Source: Citrobacter sp. 18056 (GTDB lineage: Bacteria > Pseudomonadota > Gammaproteobacteria > Enterobacterales > Enterobacteriaceae). From it: a stretch of 64,000 nucleotides of DNA. The stretch covers positions 186,001-250,000 of the forward strand of contig CACSJR010000006.1 in NCBI GenBank assembly GCA_902706235.1. Direction: 5' to 3'. Within the stretch, counting starts at the first letter, position 1, and each line of letters starts with the position of its first letter. Below, piece after piece: positions 39,562 through 49,145 of this stretch. The notes under the pieces are model-generated. The model saw only the letters and a list, made by a program, of their open reading frames with translations. It did no database searches and was not told the origin of the DNA. Made by a program: the position numbers and the translations under genes.

Positions 39562-42152
39562 TGAATATCTTTCCTCACGTCGAACGTTCCAGACGCTGGC
39601 CGCGTCTGAAACTGCTGACCCTTGCCTTGTCCGGCATGTCGTTTGTGTCCGGCGTACAGGCGGAAAGCTATTTTAATCCTTCGTTCCTGTCCGATGATGC
39701 GGCGGGCGTGGCGGATTTGTCGCGCTTCGAAAAAGGCAACAAGCAGCCCGCCGGGGTGTATCGGGTCGATGTCTGGCGCAACGATGAGTTCGTTGGTTCG
39801 CAGGATTTAACTTTTACGCCCGCCGAAGGCACACAGCCTGCGGCCGGGGGATTAGCCCCGTGCCTGACCCCGGCGCTGCTCAAGCGTCTTGGCGTCAACA
39901 TCGCGGCATTTCCTGCGCTGGCGAAAGAGGCGCCTGAGGCCTGCGTGGCGCTGGAAAACGTTATCCCTGGAACGGAGATCGCCTTCGATTTTGCGGCGCT
40001 CAGGCTCAACATCAGCCTGCCACAGGTGGCGATGTTCAACAGTGCGCGCGGCTATATTCCGCCCGAAGAGTGGGATGAAGGCATTCCGGCGCTGCTGGCG
40101 AACTACAGTTTTAGCGGTAACCGCGGCAGCGATGATGACAGCTACTTTTTGAGCCTGACCAGCGGCGCTAACTTCGGCCCGTGGCGGCTGCGTAACAGTG
40201 GCACCTGGACCTATTCCGATAACCATTCCCAAAGAGAAAATCGTTGGCGCAATGTCGCCACCTGGGTGCAGCGTGCGATAGTGCCGTGGAAAAGTGAGCT
40301 GGTGATGGGTGACAGCAACACCGGGAGCGACGTGTTCGACAGCGTCGGCTTTCGCGGGGCGCGTCTCTATTCGTCTGACAGCATGTACCCCGACAGTATG
40401 CAGGGCTTCGCGCCGACGGTGCGCGGCATCGCCCGCACGCCCGCCAAAATCACCATTCGCCAGAACGGCTATGTGGTTTATCAGAGTTATGTCCAGAGCG
40501 GGGCATTCGCCATCAGCGATTTGAACCCGACGTCTTCGAGCGGTGACCTGGAGGTGACCGTGGACGAAAAAGACGGCAGCCAGCAGCGCTATACCGTGCC
40601 GTATTCTTCGGTCCCTTTGCTGCAACGTGAAGGCCGCTGGAAGTATGACCTGGTGGCAGGGGATTACCGTTCTGGTAACAACCAACAGGAGACGCCGTTC
40701 TTCGCGCAGGGCACGGTGGTCACTGGGCTGAACGACGGCTACACGGTTTACGGCGGCACGCAGCTGGCGGAAAACTACACCTCCGTTGCGCTGGGATTGG
40801 GGAAAAACCTCGGCGACTGGGGCGCGGTCTCGCTGGATATCACCCACGCGCACAGCCGGCTGGTGGACGACAGCACCCACGACGGGCAATCGCTGCGTTT
40901 CCTGTACGCCAAATCTCTGAACACCTACGGGACCAACTTCCAGCTGCTCGGCTACCGCTACTCGACTAAAGGCTTCTTCACCCTCGACGATACGACGTGG
41001 AAGAACATGAGCGGCTATCAGTACAGCGACAAGGAAACGGATGATGACGGCGTGCCGGATATCATCAGCTACCACAACCTGACGCAGAATAAAAAAGGCC
41101 GCTTCCAGGCCAACATTTCGCAATCGCTCGGTGATTACGGCTCGCTGTATCTTTCCGGCAGTGAACAAACCTACTGGGGTTCTGACGATACCAACACCTG
41201 GTATCAGGTGGGCTATTCCGGCGGCTGGCGCGGGGTGAGCTATTCGGTGTCGATGTCGTGGAACCGTTCGATTGGTATTCCGGGCACCGATCAGATTGCG
41301 TCATTTAATCTCTCCGTGCCGTTCAGCCTGTTCAGCAACGGCGCGGCGCGCCGCAATTCAGCGTTTGACCGCGCCTATGCCACCGTTTCCGCCAGCCGCA
41401 ACAGCGACGGCGACAATAGCTGGCAGAGCGGCGTCAGCGGCACCTTACTGGATGGAAACAACCTCAGCTACAGCGTGACGCAGGGCAGCACCAGCGGCCA
41501 GGGTTACACCGGCAGCGCCAGCGCCAACTGGCAGGCGACGTACGGCACCCTGAGCGGCGCCTACAACTATGACCGCGACCAGCATTCTCTGAACTGGCAG
41601 GCATCCGGCGGCATTCTGGCGCACGCCGATGGCGTCACGTTCAGTCAGCCGTTGGGCGATACCAACGTGCTTATCAAAGCGCCGGGTGCGAGCGGCGTCA
41701 GCATCGAAAACCAGACCGGGGTCAAAACCGACTGGCGCGGTTACGCGGTGATGCCGTACGCCACCGTCTATCGCTACAACCGCATTGCGCTCGACACCAA
41801 CACCATGAGCAACAGCACCGACGTCGAAAACAACGTCAGCAGCGTGGTACCAACCGAAGGCGCAGTGGTGCGGGCGACGTTCGATACGCGGATTGGTGTG
41901 AGGGCGTTAATCACCGCGCGTCGCGGCGCGCAGCCGGTGCCGTTTGGGGCCATTGTCCGGGAAGCGACCAGCGGCGTCACCAGCATGGTGGGCGACGACG
42001 GACAAATCTACTTAAGTGGTTTGCCGCTCAGCGGTGATCTGTTGATTCAGTGGGGCGAAGGCCCGGGCGCACAGTGTCGCGCTCGCTATTCGCTCCCGGA
42101 AAAGAGCCTGCAACAGGCGATCACGCTCACGGAGGTTCGCTGTGATCAATAA
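39561..42152 (+). CDS. fimD: Outer-membrane fimbrial usher FimD
   Basis: 863 residues from the ATG that overlaps the fimC stop; an ATG 18 bp earlier would overlap fimC further. Signal peptide 1-36 (ending VQA-E). Domains: N-terminal periplasmic domain ([21 protein letters not shown]), a 24-strand barrel with plug, conserved segments such as [20 protein letters not shown] and [20 protein letters not shown], and C-terminal domains ending ALTEVRCDQ-like with a disulfide. The last 11 bp overlap fimH. Confidence 0.97.
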   Translation: MNIFPHVERSRRWPRLKLLTLALSGMSFVSGVQAESYFNPSFLSDDAAGVADLSRFEKGNKQPAGVYRVDVWRNDEFVGSQDLTFTPAEGTQPAAGGLAPCLTPALLKRLGVNIAAFPALAKEAPEACVALENVIPGTEIAFDFAALRLNISLPQVAMFNSARGYIPPEEWDEGIPALLANYSFSGNRGSDDDSYFLSLTSGANFGPWRLRNSGTWTYSDNHSQRENRWRNVATWVQRAIVPWKSELVMGDSNTGSDVFDSVGFRGARLYSSDSMYPDSMQGFAPTVRGIARTPAKITIRQNGYVVYQSYVQSGAFAISDLNPTSSSGDLEVTVDEKDGSQQRYTVPYSSVPLLQREGRWKYDLVAGDYRSGNNQQETPFFAQGTVVTGLNDGYTVYGGTQLAENYTSVALGLGKNLGDWGAVSLDITHAHSRLVDDSTHDGQSLRFLYAKSLNTYGTNFQLLGYRYSTKGFFTLDDTTWKNMSGYQYSDKETDDDGVPDIISYHNLTQNKKGRFQANISQSLGDYGSLYLSGSEQTYWGSDDTNTWYQVGYSGGWRGVSYSVSMSWNRSIGIPGTDQIASFNLSVPFSLFSNGAARRNSAFDRAYATVSASRNSDGDNSWQSGVSGTLLDGNNLSYSVTQGSTSGQGYTGSASANWQATYGTLSGAYNYDRDQHSLNWQASGGILAHADGVTFSQPLGDTNVLIKAPGASGVSIENQTGVKTDWRGYAVMPYATVYRYNRIALDTNTMSNSTDVENNVSSVVPTEGAVVRATFDTRIGVRALITARRGAQPVPFGAIVREATSGVTSMVGDDGQIYLSGLPLSGDLLIQWGEGPGAQCRARYSLPEKSLQQAITLTEVRCDQ

Positions 42153-43149
42153 AGTCTTCACCGTTTTACTGCTGGGATGCGCAATGGCGTCTACCTCGGC
42201 GATGGCCACGGTTTGCCGCAACGCGAACGGTGTGGCATCAGACGTGTTTTACGATTTGACCGATACCTTTACCAGCGCCAATAACCAGGTCGGGCAAGTG
42301 GTCACGCTCAGCCAAAAATCCGGCTGGGTAGGGGTGAATGCCATCTGTCCGAGCGGGACCACGGGCACTACCACTAAACGCAGCTACGTCACCCGCTTCC
42401 CGGTGGTCAGCACCGAGAATGGCTTTAAGTATCTTAAACTTAATGATTATCTCGACGGCGCGATGCAGATAACAGACAGCTCAGCCGGTGTGTTTTATCC
42501 ACCGCAGAATTACATTCAGATGGGTTCACACCCGAATGTGCCTAAGCAAAAAGCGTTTCCGGTAAATGATTCGAAGCTGGTATTCCGCCTGAAGGTGACG
42601 CGACGATTCATCAACATGGTGGTTATCCCGAAACAGACCATGTTTAACGTCTATGTGACCACAACCAGCGCTGATCCGTTGACCACGCCGGTCTATACCA
42701 TCAGTTACAGCGGTACCATCAACGTGCCGCAAACCTGTGAGATCAATGCCGGTACCGTGGTGCAATTTGATTTTGGCGATATCGGTGCATCGTTGTTTAG
42801 CCAGGCAGGTGCCGGAAACCGTCCGGCAAATATCCCGGCGCAGCAGAAAACCATTGGCATCAAATGTACTAACGTGGAATCGCAGGCGTATCTCACCATG
42901 CGCGTGGAAGCGGAAAAGTCGCAGGGCAACGCGATGGTATCGGATAACCCGGATTTGGGCTTTATCGTCGCAGATAATAGCGGTAATCCGCTAACGCCGA
43001 ACAACATTAACAGCAAAATCCCGTTCCGACTGGATGCCAGCGCCCAGGCGCAGGTGGGGATCCGCGCATGGCCAATCAGCGTCACCGGCAACAAACCGGC
43101 GGAAGGGAAATTTACCGCCAGGGGGTATTTGCGCGTGGATTATGACTAA
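42142..43149 (+). CDS. fimH: Type 1 fimbrial tip adhesin FimH
   Basis: 335 residues from a GTG with GGAGG upstream. Signal peptide 1-22 (ending AMA-T). N-terminal lectin domain (about 23-195) begins [20 protein letters not shown]-terminal pilin domain starts around [20 protein letters not shown] and ends [11 protein letters not shown]. It matches the Salmonella FimH type closely, more than E. coli FimH, so the sugar-binding pocket should be of the Salmonella mannose-specific form (inference). Confidence 0.96.
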   Translation: MINKVFTVLLLGCAMASTSAMATVCRNANGVASDVFYDLTDTFTSANNQVGQVVTLSQKSGWVGVNAICPSGTTGTTTKRSYVTRFPVVSTENGFKYLKLNDYLDGAMQITDSSAGVFYPPQNYIQMGSHPNVPKQKAFPVNDSKLVFRLKVTRRFINMVVIPKQTMFNVYVTTTSADPLTTPVYTISYSGTINVPQTCEINAGTVVQFDFGDIGASLFSQAGAGNRPANIPAQQKTIGIKCTNVESQAYLTMRVEAEKSQGNAMVSDNPDLGFIVADNSGNPLTPNNINSKIPFRLDASAQAQVGIRAWPISVTGNKPAEGKFTARGYLRVDYD

Positions 43150-43159
43150 GGGCCTGCCG

Positions 43160-43684
43160 ATGAAATCAGTCTATATGTGTCTGGCCGTATTGGCCGCAAC
43201 GGCGATGAGCCACAGTGTGCGTGCCGATAACGCGCTGGGGGCAGTGAACATAGAGCTGTTTGGTAACGTGGTGGATTACAGCTGCGTGGTGGAGGCGAGC
43301 GACAGCGACAAAGCCGTCGAGCTGGGGCGCTGGGCCACCAAACAGCTTCGCAACGCCGGAAGCACCACCTCGGTGATACCTTTTACGTTGAGCCTGACTG
43401 GCTGCCCGCCGGGGTCGGCATCGATAACCTTTGCCGGAAAAGCTGATGACGACGACCCCACACTGCTTGGGCTGAACGGCACCAGCAATGCCACACGGGT
43501 GGCGGTGGAAATCCGCGACGCCGACCGCAGCCGTCTGCCTTTACAGCAGGCGAGCCGCGAAGTGGCCGTCGATGCACTGGGCAACGCCACGTTGCAGTTT
43601 TACGCCAACTATATTGCGACAGCCGATAATCCGCAGCCCGGTAAGGCTGATGCCGACGCCACGTTCATGATTAACTACAATTAA
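43160..43684 (+). CDS. fimF: Fimbrial minor subunit FimF
   Basis: 174 residues from the ATG at 43160, with AAGGGCC upstream and a clean signal peptide (residues 1-22, ending VRA-D). An ATG at 43142 overlapping the fimH stop is possible but would lengthen the signal peptide. Pilin features: Cys pair in DYSCVV and LTGCPP, beta-zipper end DADATFMINYN. Probably the adaptor between FimH and the FimA rod. It ends the operon; a strong hairpin follows. Confidence 0.93.
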   Translation: MKSVYMCLAVLAATAMSHSVRADNALGAVNIELFGNVVDYSCVVEASDSDKAVELGRWATKQLRNAGSTTSVIPFTLSLTGCPPGSASITFAGKADDDDPTLLGLNGTSNATRVAVEIRDADRSRLPLQQASREVAVDALGNATLQFYANYIATADNPQPGKADADATFMINYN

Positions 43685-43690
43685 TATCAA

Positions 43691-43724
43691 AATGCCGTGC
43701 CCGATATTTTATCGGGCACGGCGC
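43691..43724. terminator. Bidirectional terminator between fimF and fimZ
   Basis: A 12-bp perfect stem GCCGTGCCCGAT / ATCGGGCACGGC with an A/T loop lies between the convergent genes. On the minus strand it is followed by ATTTTG, a short T run. Confidence 0.8.
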
Positions 43725-43730
43725 ATACTC

Positions 43731-44363
43731 TTAAACCAGCTCGTGTGATTTTGCGTAGTCAATCAATTCAACAATAGTATGTACGCCGAGTTTGGAGAAA
43801 ATATTTGACTTATGCGCGCTGATTGTTTTGTTACTGAGCATAAGCTGATCGGCTATTTCTTTATTTGTCAGACCGTTGACCAGATAGCGCAGCACCGTCA
43901 CTTCACGATTTGAAAGCGGAAGTTCGTTCAATTCTCCACGCTTTGCCGGATTGTTGCTAAGAAAGTTAAGAGTATCTGCCGGGAAGAAAGAATAGCCTGC
44001 CAGCAGCATATCCACCGCTTTATAGATGTCATTATGATCCTTTCTTTTACTGACAAAACCATTGGCGCCCGCGCGAATCGCCCGCCCGGCATAATAATTT
44101 TCCGACTTTGAAGATAAAAACAAAACCTTGGTTTTCGGGCTGAGGTCGTGGATCCGTTTGAGTAGCGAAAAACCATCTGTTCCAGGCAGTTCAATATCAA
44201 CAATGACCAGGTCCGTTTTGTTTTTTCGTACATAATCAATGACTTCTCTGCCATCACCCGATTTGAGGACAACGCGAATCTGGCTATTCTTGTGCAACAG
44301 AACCTCTATCGACATCCTGACGATAGGTTGTTCATCCATAATAACAACGGAAGCAGGTTTCAT
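43731..44363 (-). CDS. fimZ: Fimbrial response regulator FimZ
   Basis: 210 residues: N-terminal receiver domain with the acidic pocket D10/E11 and phospho-acceptor D56 (VIVDIELPGTDG), the Ser in FLSSKSEN and a conserved Lys in GFVSKRKD; C-terminal LuxR-type helix-turn-helix (LSNREVTVLRYLVNGLTNKE, LMLSNKTISAHKSNIFSKLG). In Salmonella it activates fimA together with FimY. Convergent with fimF; 898 bp separate it from fimY. Confidence 0.97.
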   Translation of the reverse strand: MKPASVVIMDEQPIVRMSIEVLLHKNSQIRVVLKSGDGREVIDYVRKNKTDLVIVDIELPGTDGFSLLKRIHDLSPKTKVLFLSSKSENYYAGRAIRAGANGFVSKRKDHNDIYKAVDMLLAGYSFFPADTLNFLSNNPAKRGELNELPLSNREVTVLRYLVNGLTNKEIADQLMLSNKTISAHKSNIFSKLGVHTIVELIDYAKSHELV

Positions 44364-45261
44364 TTTCTATTCCTCAGATTATGTATTCAGTTGTGCTGAG
44401 TTCGGAGAGAACTTCATTGCCAGCCCCGGCGTGCATTTGTCTCGTTTTGGAACACTCGGTTGCACCCTAAAGGTTAACATCCAGGGTAAGAGAAAACGCA
44501 ATATCTGGCTGGCAGGCCATTCGTTCGTAAAAACGGCGGGTTGCATCAGTTCTTTCTGATGCTTGTTTATTTGTGGGCTGCTGTGATCAGCGCTTCCTTT
44601 TTTGAGCTACGACAAAATCGTCGCTATTACCATATTATCCATAGATGATCTTGTTGTTGTTTTTGTTATTTATCTCAACGGTGCCGATTATACCGTGTAA
44701 CGTTTTAGGAAAAAGTCTGAGATTACGACAATTAACTTTACTAATTACGATGTTCTGTAGCGGATTGACCAGGAATTTTCTTTTGGGCCTAATTTCTGCA
44801 GTTTATCGATTTGTTGACGCTTAGTGTTTATGTAATAGCAAAAAACAAAATATGCGACTGCTTGTTGTGTGGTTGTTAAATTAATGACGAATTGTGATGT
44901 GCCGCAGGGTGTGGCGATAAGGGAAAAAATGCTGACTGGATAACGAGTTAGAGGAAACGATGAGTTTAGCTTAGGGATTTTTTGCCTGAGTCACTCACCC
45001 GTCGTTTGTCCTGCCAGACGGGTACGGAAAGGGGGCTGGTTTGTCGATTAGCTCACATAATGCTCGAACAAATCACCGACGATGGTGAAATTAATTCATT
45101 TAATGTGGAGAAAAATTTCATTATTTGTGTCTGTTATGGTGATAAATATCGCCCTGTGGACATTCTTAGGAATAGTTGTAATTGTTTTCTTTTGGTTAAA
45201 AAATTACCGTTTATTAACGTTAATTTAAGTAATTTCTTAAAATCATCCTGACATCAGCAGG
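44364..45261. other. Long A/T-rich gap between fimZ and fimY
   Basis: 898 bp, strongly A/T-rich (44560-44900 and 45080-45250). It must hold the fimZ promoter and leader. Salmonella also has a large gap here. A rightward frame at 44982-45251 has no ribosome site or recognisable protein character. I find no gene. Confidence 0.55.
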
Positions 45262-45978
45262 TTATCCCGAGTGATGCGTGTCCCGAATGGCCCCCACGCG
45301 CTGAAGCAGGCGCAGCAGCTGGTGGCGATGGTTTAGTCGCAGCAGCGATAAAACGCAGCCGACACGGTAGATAATCCTGTGATACGGACGAACCTGCAGG
45401 CGAGCGATATGGCATAAGGCGTAGCCTTCAGACATCAACATCAGCACGCTCCACTCTTTGGCTTTGAACAAACGCGGCACAAGAGACTGAGCCTGACTCT
45501 GGAGATGAAGCGCATCGCGGGCCTGAAACAGCGGCAGGCGTTTGTTGAACACCCGACAATGACAGGCCAACTGAAGAAACTGTTGCGCACCCGGGTCTAC
45601 TTCAGGAGTGAGCAGCACGATGTCCAGTGCCGGATACTTTTGCTGCAACATCCGCAGGCGATCCAGAAGCGTAATGACGGCCAGACTCTGGCCTTCGAGA
45701 TCGATAATCAGACCAAGCGGGTGCGTCAGGCGAACCACATCCAGCGCCTCGTCGATATCGTCAAAGATGCGACAGAGGCATAAGGGAACAGGGCTGTGAC
45801 GAACGCCATTAGCAAGATAGCGGTCGCGCGTCACGAGAATGTGGTACTCGCAATAGCGTGCCGTATGGTTGATCAGGTCGTTGCGTTCAACCAGCGCGTT
45901 ATGGGGAAGGGGAAGTGAATGCCCCTGAAATTCCATGATATTTCGCCGCCGCCTTTCCCTGCGTAGCATCACACGCAT
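45262..45978 (-). CDS. fimY: Fimbrial regulator FimY
   Basis: 238 residues; a Salmonella-type FimY, needed with FimZ for fimA expression. The C-terminal part (FKAKEWSVLMLMSEGYALCH, then RLQVRPYHRIIYRVGCVLS) looks like a LuxR-type helix-turn-helix. The start at 45978 has an excellent ribosome site (GGGAGGGAAA). Codons 2-12 contain seven Arg, including AGG twice, CGG twice and CGA. In Salmonella, FimY translation depends on the neighbouring tRNA-Arg(UCU), which is also present here at 46344. A fimW gene, which follows fimY in Salmonella, is not seen. Confidence 0.88.
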   Translation of the reverse strand: MRVMLRRERRRRNIMEFQGHSLPLPHNALVERNDLINHTARYCEYHILVTRDRYLANGVRHSPVPLCLCRIFDDIDEALDVVRLTHPLGLIIDLEGQSLAVITLLDRLRMLQQKYPALDIVLLTPEVDPGAQQFLQLACHCRVFNKRLPLFQARDALHLQSQAQSLVPRLFKAKEWSVLMLMSEGYALCHIARLQVRPYHRIIYRVGCVLSLLRLNHRHQLLRLLQRVGAIRDTHHSG

Positions 45979-46278
45979 CGTTTCCCTCCCGGCACGTTGG
46001 GCAATTGCTCATTGCACTCTGTGTGAGTATCGGCATAAGCACAAAAATATTGCCTGAGAACAGTCGGCAATAGGGGTGTCACAACGGTTTTCCCTCCGTC
46101 CGGGGACGTGCTTCATTGTTGCTATAAGGAATATCTGAAGGTACCAGGCGTTGCTTAAACCGTAGCGGGATATTTCGTATAGGAAGGCGAGATTAAAGCC
46201 AGTGTTTACGCTTTAATCAGTAGATGTGATTGTTTTTGCAGGTATCCTCAGAGATGAGGGTTTTGAGGGCGAAACCCA
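45979..46278. other. fimY-argU intergenic region
   Basis: 300 bp between the divergent fimY and the argU promoter. It should contain the fimY promoter. Salmonella fimW would sit in this neighbourhood but no frame for it exists. No repeat of note. Confidence 0.5.
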
Positions 46279-46306
46279 TTGACTCATTGGTCTTAGACCG
46301 TATAAT
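46279..46306 (+). promoter_or_regulatory. argU promoter
   Basis: TTGACT (46279-46284), a 16-bp spacer and a perfect TATAAT (46301-46306), 38 bp before the tRNA. A CG-rich patch (CCCGGCG) directly after the -10 resembles a stringent-control discriminator. Confidence 0.88.
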
Positions 46307-46343
46307 TCCCGGCGTTCAACACCGCGAAGTTTACCTTCTCAGT

Positions 46344-46420
46344 GCGCCCTTAGCTCAGTTGGATAGAGCAACGGCCTTCTAAGCCGTAGGTCACAGGTTC
46401 GAGCCCTGTAGGGCGTACCA
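46344..46420 (+). tRNA. argU: tRNA-Arg (anticodon UCU), argU/fimU
   Basis: 77 bases including encoded CCA. Acceptor arm GCGCCCT / AGGGCGT, D arm with GCTCAGTTGGATAGAGC, anticodon loop CTTCTAA (TCT at 46378-46380) and T loop GGTTCGAGCC. It reads the rare codons AGA and AGG. It corresponds to E. coli argU and Salmonella fimU at the end of the fim cluster, and is a known integration site for prophages. Confidence 0.98.
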
Positions 46421-46460
46421 TTTAAAACAATGATTTAGCTGTAATTCCGGCGTGTGACAA

Positions 46461-46493
46461 AATACAGTTAGAGCATAGTTAGAATACAGTTAG
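46461..46493 (+). repeat. Three tandem 11-bp repeats downstream of argU
   Basis: AATACAGTTAG (46461-46471), AGCATAGTTAG (46472-46482) and AATACAGTTAG (46483-46493) follow each other without gaps. The first and third are identical. They start 40 bp after the tRNA 3' end, where arm-type integrase sites are found in many tRNA-borne elements. No integrase gene remains nearby, so this may be the trace of a lost element. Confidence 0.75.
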
Positions 46494-46657
46494 CCCCCCA
46501 TTCGATGTAAACCCCCCCCAAAACGGAAAACTGCTTAAAACAGGCGTTTTAACACGCCCAAAAATCGCCCGTTCATCATATCCCCCCCTTGTAACCCGCG
46601 CCACGCCTGACTAATCTCGCCACGATCCCTAAACGGATCACCTGCCCTGTTAGACCA

Positions 46658-46915
46658 TTACGGGGTAGAGCTTAGCGGCAGTCTAGCCCACGTTGCCTTG
46701 TGTTCCGGTGGGGGTGGCATGGCTAAGTAGTGGAACCCGACTAGTGTGACCATCCTGGAGTCGGGGCGTAGGTGTACGGGTTGAAAGTTGGTACACGGAT
46801 TGAGTTCCGGGATAAGCCACAGTTGGTACATACCCGGCGCGGGGGCGGTGTCTGGGATGCCGCTAACAGGGATGCTTACACCCTTAGGAATCAGGCTCAT
46901 GGCTGGCAGACTCAA
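46658..46915 (-). CDS. Doubtful small reading frame, Pro-rich
   Basis: 85 residues, high in Pro, Leu and Met, with stretches such as DTAPAPGMYQLWLIPELNPC and MVTLVGFHYLAMPPPPEHK. It vaguely resembles small Icd/Ash-like frames of P4-type satellite phages, but I cannot support this firmly. No good ribosome site is visible. It may be a remnant of an element once inserted at argU, or not coding. Confidence 0.25.
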   Translation of the reverse strand: MSLPAMSLIPKGVSIPVSGIPDTAPAPGMYQLWLIPELNPCTNFQPVHLRPDSRMVTLVGFHYLAMPPPPEHKATWARLPLSSTP

Positions 46916-46956
46916 TTATGAGAAAAATTATCGTATTTATCATCCATCGATAGATG

Positions 46957-47082
46957 CTAATGAAAGGTCATAAAACAACCAGAATAGAGAGACCCAAAAA
47001 CTTCACCGTAAGGCCAGTGCTCGGCGAAGATCTCGCAGAATGTCACTTGTCCGTCAGCCACAGCAAAAACACTTCTTTTCAT
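46957..47082 (-). CDS. Possible 41-residue protein
   Basis: Begins MKRSVFAVADGQVTFCEIFA and ends GSLYSGCFMTFH. The ATG at 47082 has an AAGGA ribosome site 6 bp upstream, which is the main support. The same frame is open further upstream to 47304 but without such a site. No family recognised. Confidence 0.3.
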   Translation of the reverse strand: MKRSVFAVADGQVTFCEIFAEHWPYGEVFGSLYSGCFMTFH

Positions 47083-47332
47083 CGTTATCCTTGCTTTTAA
47101 ATATGATTTGATGAGCATGAGAAAATGATGAAAATTTAAAATTAATTTTTTATTGCTGTCCAAATAAAAACGAAAATAGCCTTTTTTAACCTCTGTAATT
47201 CCATTATAAGAGTGGTAGGCAGTGTCTGTGAAATTAATTTCCCCGTGTGTTTTGCGACGTATGGGTTTCTGACTGGGATGTCGATTGTCGTTCCATGCTG
47301 TCACTTATATTTTGTTTATCAGAGGTAATACT

Positions 47333-47629
47333 ATGAAAAAAATCATTCTGGCTTTAGCTTTTACAACCGTGAGTATCTCTGCTTTTGCTGGTTTACACCC
47401 GGTCGCCAGAACAGCTGCTGTGGCATCATCTGATCATCCTGTTGCAATGACTGCTGCAACTGGCGGTAATGGTGCAAATCCTGTTGCCCGCGGCGCCGTA
47501 GTCATGTCTTCTGACCATCCAGCAGAGATGGCTGTAGCGACCTCTGGCGGCTCGAACCCTGTAGCGCGCACCGCCGTTGTTGCAGGTTCTGATCATCCGG
47601 TTGCTGCCGCAGCTGTCACTGCACATTAA
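47333..47629 (+). CDS. Small secreted protein with three tandem repeats, unknown function
   Basis: 98 residues. The ATG at 47333 has AGAGG upstream and opens a clear Sec signal peptide (MKKIILALAFTTVSISAFA, cleavage before Gly20). An ATG 48 bp earlier would spoil the signal. The mature 79 residues consist almost wholly of three repeats of 24-27 residues with the pattern [HN]PVAR[TG]A.V...SDHP followed by an Ala/Thr/Gly-rich tail. There is no Cys and few charged residues. I do not recognise the family. The strong signal peptide and repeat conservation at protein level indicate a real gene; the product is probably periplasmic or secreted. Confidence 0.75.
   Translation: MKKIILALAFTTVSISAFAGLHPVARTAAVASSDHPVAMTAATGGNGANPVARGAVVMSSDHPAEMAVATSGGSNPVARTAVVAGSDHPVAAAAVTAH
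47396..47626 (+). repeat. Three in-frame repeats within the secreted protein gene
   Basis: Units at 47396-47476 (27 codons), 47477-47554 (26 codons) and 47555-47626 (24 codons). The protein motif PVAR...SDHP is kept in every unit while many third codon positions differ (for example TCTGATCATCCT versus TCTGACCATCCA), which suggests selection on the protein sequence after duplication. Confidence 0.8.
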
Positions 47630-47677
47630 GGATACGCCAGACTCCTTAACTTGAGGTTTCTGCGGTCACGTAAGCGC

Positions 47678-47803
47678 TATACTCGTCATAATTTAAGCTG
47701 CATGTGCGTTGGCTACACCTGCTCACCCCAGTCACTTACCTGAGTAAGCTCCTGGGGTGAGCAGGTTTGCCGTCTTCCTGCAACGTGAATTATTTCGAGT
47801 ATA
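47678..47803. repeat. ERIC element, standard length
   Basis: 126 bp with inverted ends (TATACTCG...CGAGTATA) and the ERIC core CTGCTCACCCCAGTCACTTA followed by GAGTAAGCTCCTGGGG. It is the opposite orientation to the copy at 3423-3617 and lacks the internal insertion. Confidence 0.93.
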
Positions 47804-47998
47804 CGCTTCACCGGATGGCGCTTTGCTCTTATATCCGGGACCATTTAACGCGGGGGAACTTCCCTTGCCACCGCACGAAAGATTATTTATTTTTAGATAA
47901 TATTCTACAATTATTGCTACCCCCCACTCCTCTATAATAGTTCGTTTTTTCGCTCGCCCCTGCGGCGATAAATATCAATACAACTGGAAGAACCCATA

Positions 47999-49108
47999 AT
48001 GGAAAGCAATGATTTAATTACCATTGAAAGAAGACTCGTAACCAGATTTCTGGATATGTTCATTAAATTTGGACTGATCCTGGCCCTGGCTTCTTTCTGT
48101 TTTACCGTATTCTCCCCCTTCCTCAACGTCATGTTGTGGGGGCTGATACTGGCTGTTACGCTTTATCCGCTGCATCAATATTTTGCTAAAAAACTGGGCG
48201 GGAAGCAGGGTTTAGCCTCCGTCATTCTGGTATTACTCGGCGTGGCGCTTATCGTCGTCCCGACCATTATCATGCTCACCTCATTAGGGGAAAGCGCCAC
48301 CACACTGGTTGAGCAAGCCAGTCACACACATCTGGTTATCCCACCGCCTAATGCCAGCATCGGCACTATCCCTGTTATCGGTGGGAAGCTGTTTGCATTA
48401 TGGTCTCAGGCCTCACAGGATTTACCGGGCCTCATCAGTGACTACCACACTCAGATTGCCCACGCGGCCAAACTGGTGCTGGCGGTTCTGGCAAGTATGG
48501 GCGGCGGCGTGTTCGGATTTATCATTTCCTTTATCGCGGCGGGCATCATGATGGCCGTAGGCGCATCCGGGGCGAATAGCGCGACGCGTATCGCCATGCG
48601 CATCACCGATGAAAGAAAAGGCGTTGAGTTGGTCAAACTCTGCACCGGAACGATTCGTGCCGTTGCGCAGGGCGTCATCGGCGTGGCGCTGATTCAGTCG
48701 CTGCTGGTGGGCATCATCATGGCGCTGGCCGGTATCCCGGCGGTGGGTATTTTCTTCGTTGGTGCGCTGATCCTGGGGATTGCACAGGTTCCGGTTCTGC
48801 TTGTGAGCTTACCGGCAATCGCTCTCATGTGGCTGACAGGCGACCACGGAACCGTGATGAATGTGGTCTATACCGTGCTGCTGATTGTGGCGGGCATGGT
48901 CGACAACGTGCTTAAGCCAATGCTGTTGGGCCGTGGCGTGGATGTCCCAATGCCAGTTGTGCTGCTCGGTGCGCTGGGCGGCATGGCGACAAACGGTATT
49001 CTGGGTATGTTCATCGGGGCAACGCTGCTGTCGATTGGCTATCTCATCTTTATGGCCTGGGTAAATGAAGGTCTGAAGAAGGCGTCAATTGAGAACGCAT
49101 CGCAGTAA
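47999..49108 (+). CDS. AI-2E transporter-family inner-membrane protein (YdiK-like)
   Basis: 369 residues of the UPF0118/AI-2E exporter superfamily. Seven to eight hydrophobic segments: a pair at the N terminus (32-55 and near 75-95), a hydrophilic helical loop (100-150), then MGGGVFGFIISFIAAGIMMA, AQGVIGVALIQSLLVGIIMA and a C-terminal cluster with DNVLKPMLLGRGVDVPMPVV, the family hallmark. The ATG directly follows AAGAACCCATA. E. coli YdiK is the nearest type I know; substrate unknown. A terminator follows. Confidence 0.85.
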   Translation: MESNDLITIERRLVTRFLDMFIKFGLILALASFCFTVFSPFLNVMLWGLILAVTLYPLHQYFAKKLGGKQGLASVILVLLGVALIVVPTIIMLTSLGESATTLVEQASHTHLVIPPPNASIGTIPVIGGKLFALWSQASQDLPGLISDYHTQIAHAAKLVLAVLASMGGGVFGFIISFIAAGIMMAVGASGANSATRIAMRITDERKGVELVKLCTGTIRAVAQGVIGVALIQSLLVGIIMALAGIPAVGIFFVGALILGIAQVPVLLVSLPAIALMWLTGDHGTVMNVVYTVLLIVAGMVDNVLKPMLLGRGVDVPMPVVLLGALGGMATNGILGMFIGATLLSIGYLIFMAWVNEGLKKASIENASQ

Positions 49109-49119
49109 TTGATTTTCCG

Positions 49120-49145
49120 GACGTCCCGAATTATCGGGACGTCTT
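49120..49145 (+). terminator. Terminator after the AI-2E-family gene
   Basis: A 10-bp perfect stem GACGTCCCGA / TCGGGACGTC with an ATTA-type loop and a short TT tail, 11 bp after the stop. Confidence 0.75.

Larger units (their letters stand above)
46494..47332. other. tRNA-flanking region with possible element remnants
   Basis: About 840 bp between the tandem repeats and the small secreted protein gene. It contains several poly-C runs (46494-46500, 46510-46518, 46582-46589), then the two doubtful small frames listed separately, then an A/T-rich stretch (47085-47240). I see no integrase or phage structural gene. Composition changes abruptly from the fim side. Confidence 0.45.

Noticed and set aside
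39852-41168. A 438-codon minus-strand frame opposite fimD
   Set aside because: Entirely antisense to the usher; composition is that of a frame shadow and it lacks a ribosome site.
44982-45251. An 89-codon rightward frame in the fimZ-fimY gap
   Set aside because: No ribosome site, A/T-driven composition in the second half, no recognisable motif.
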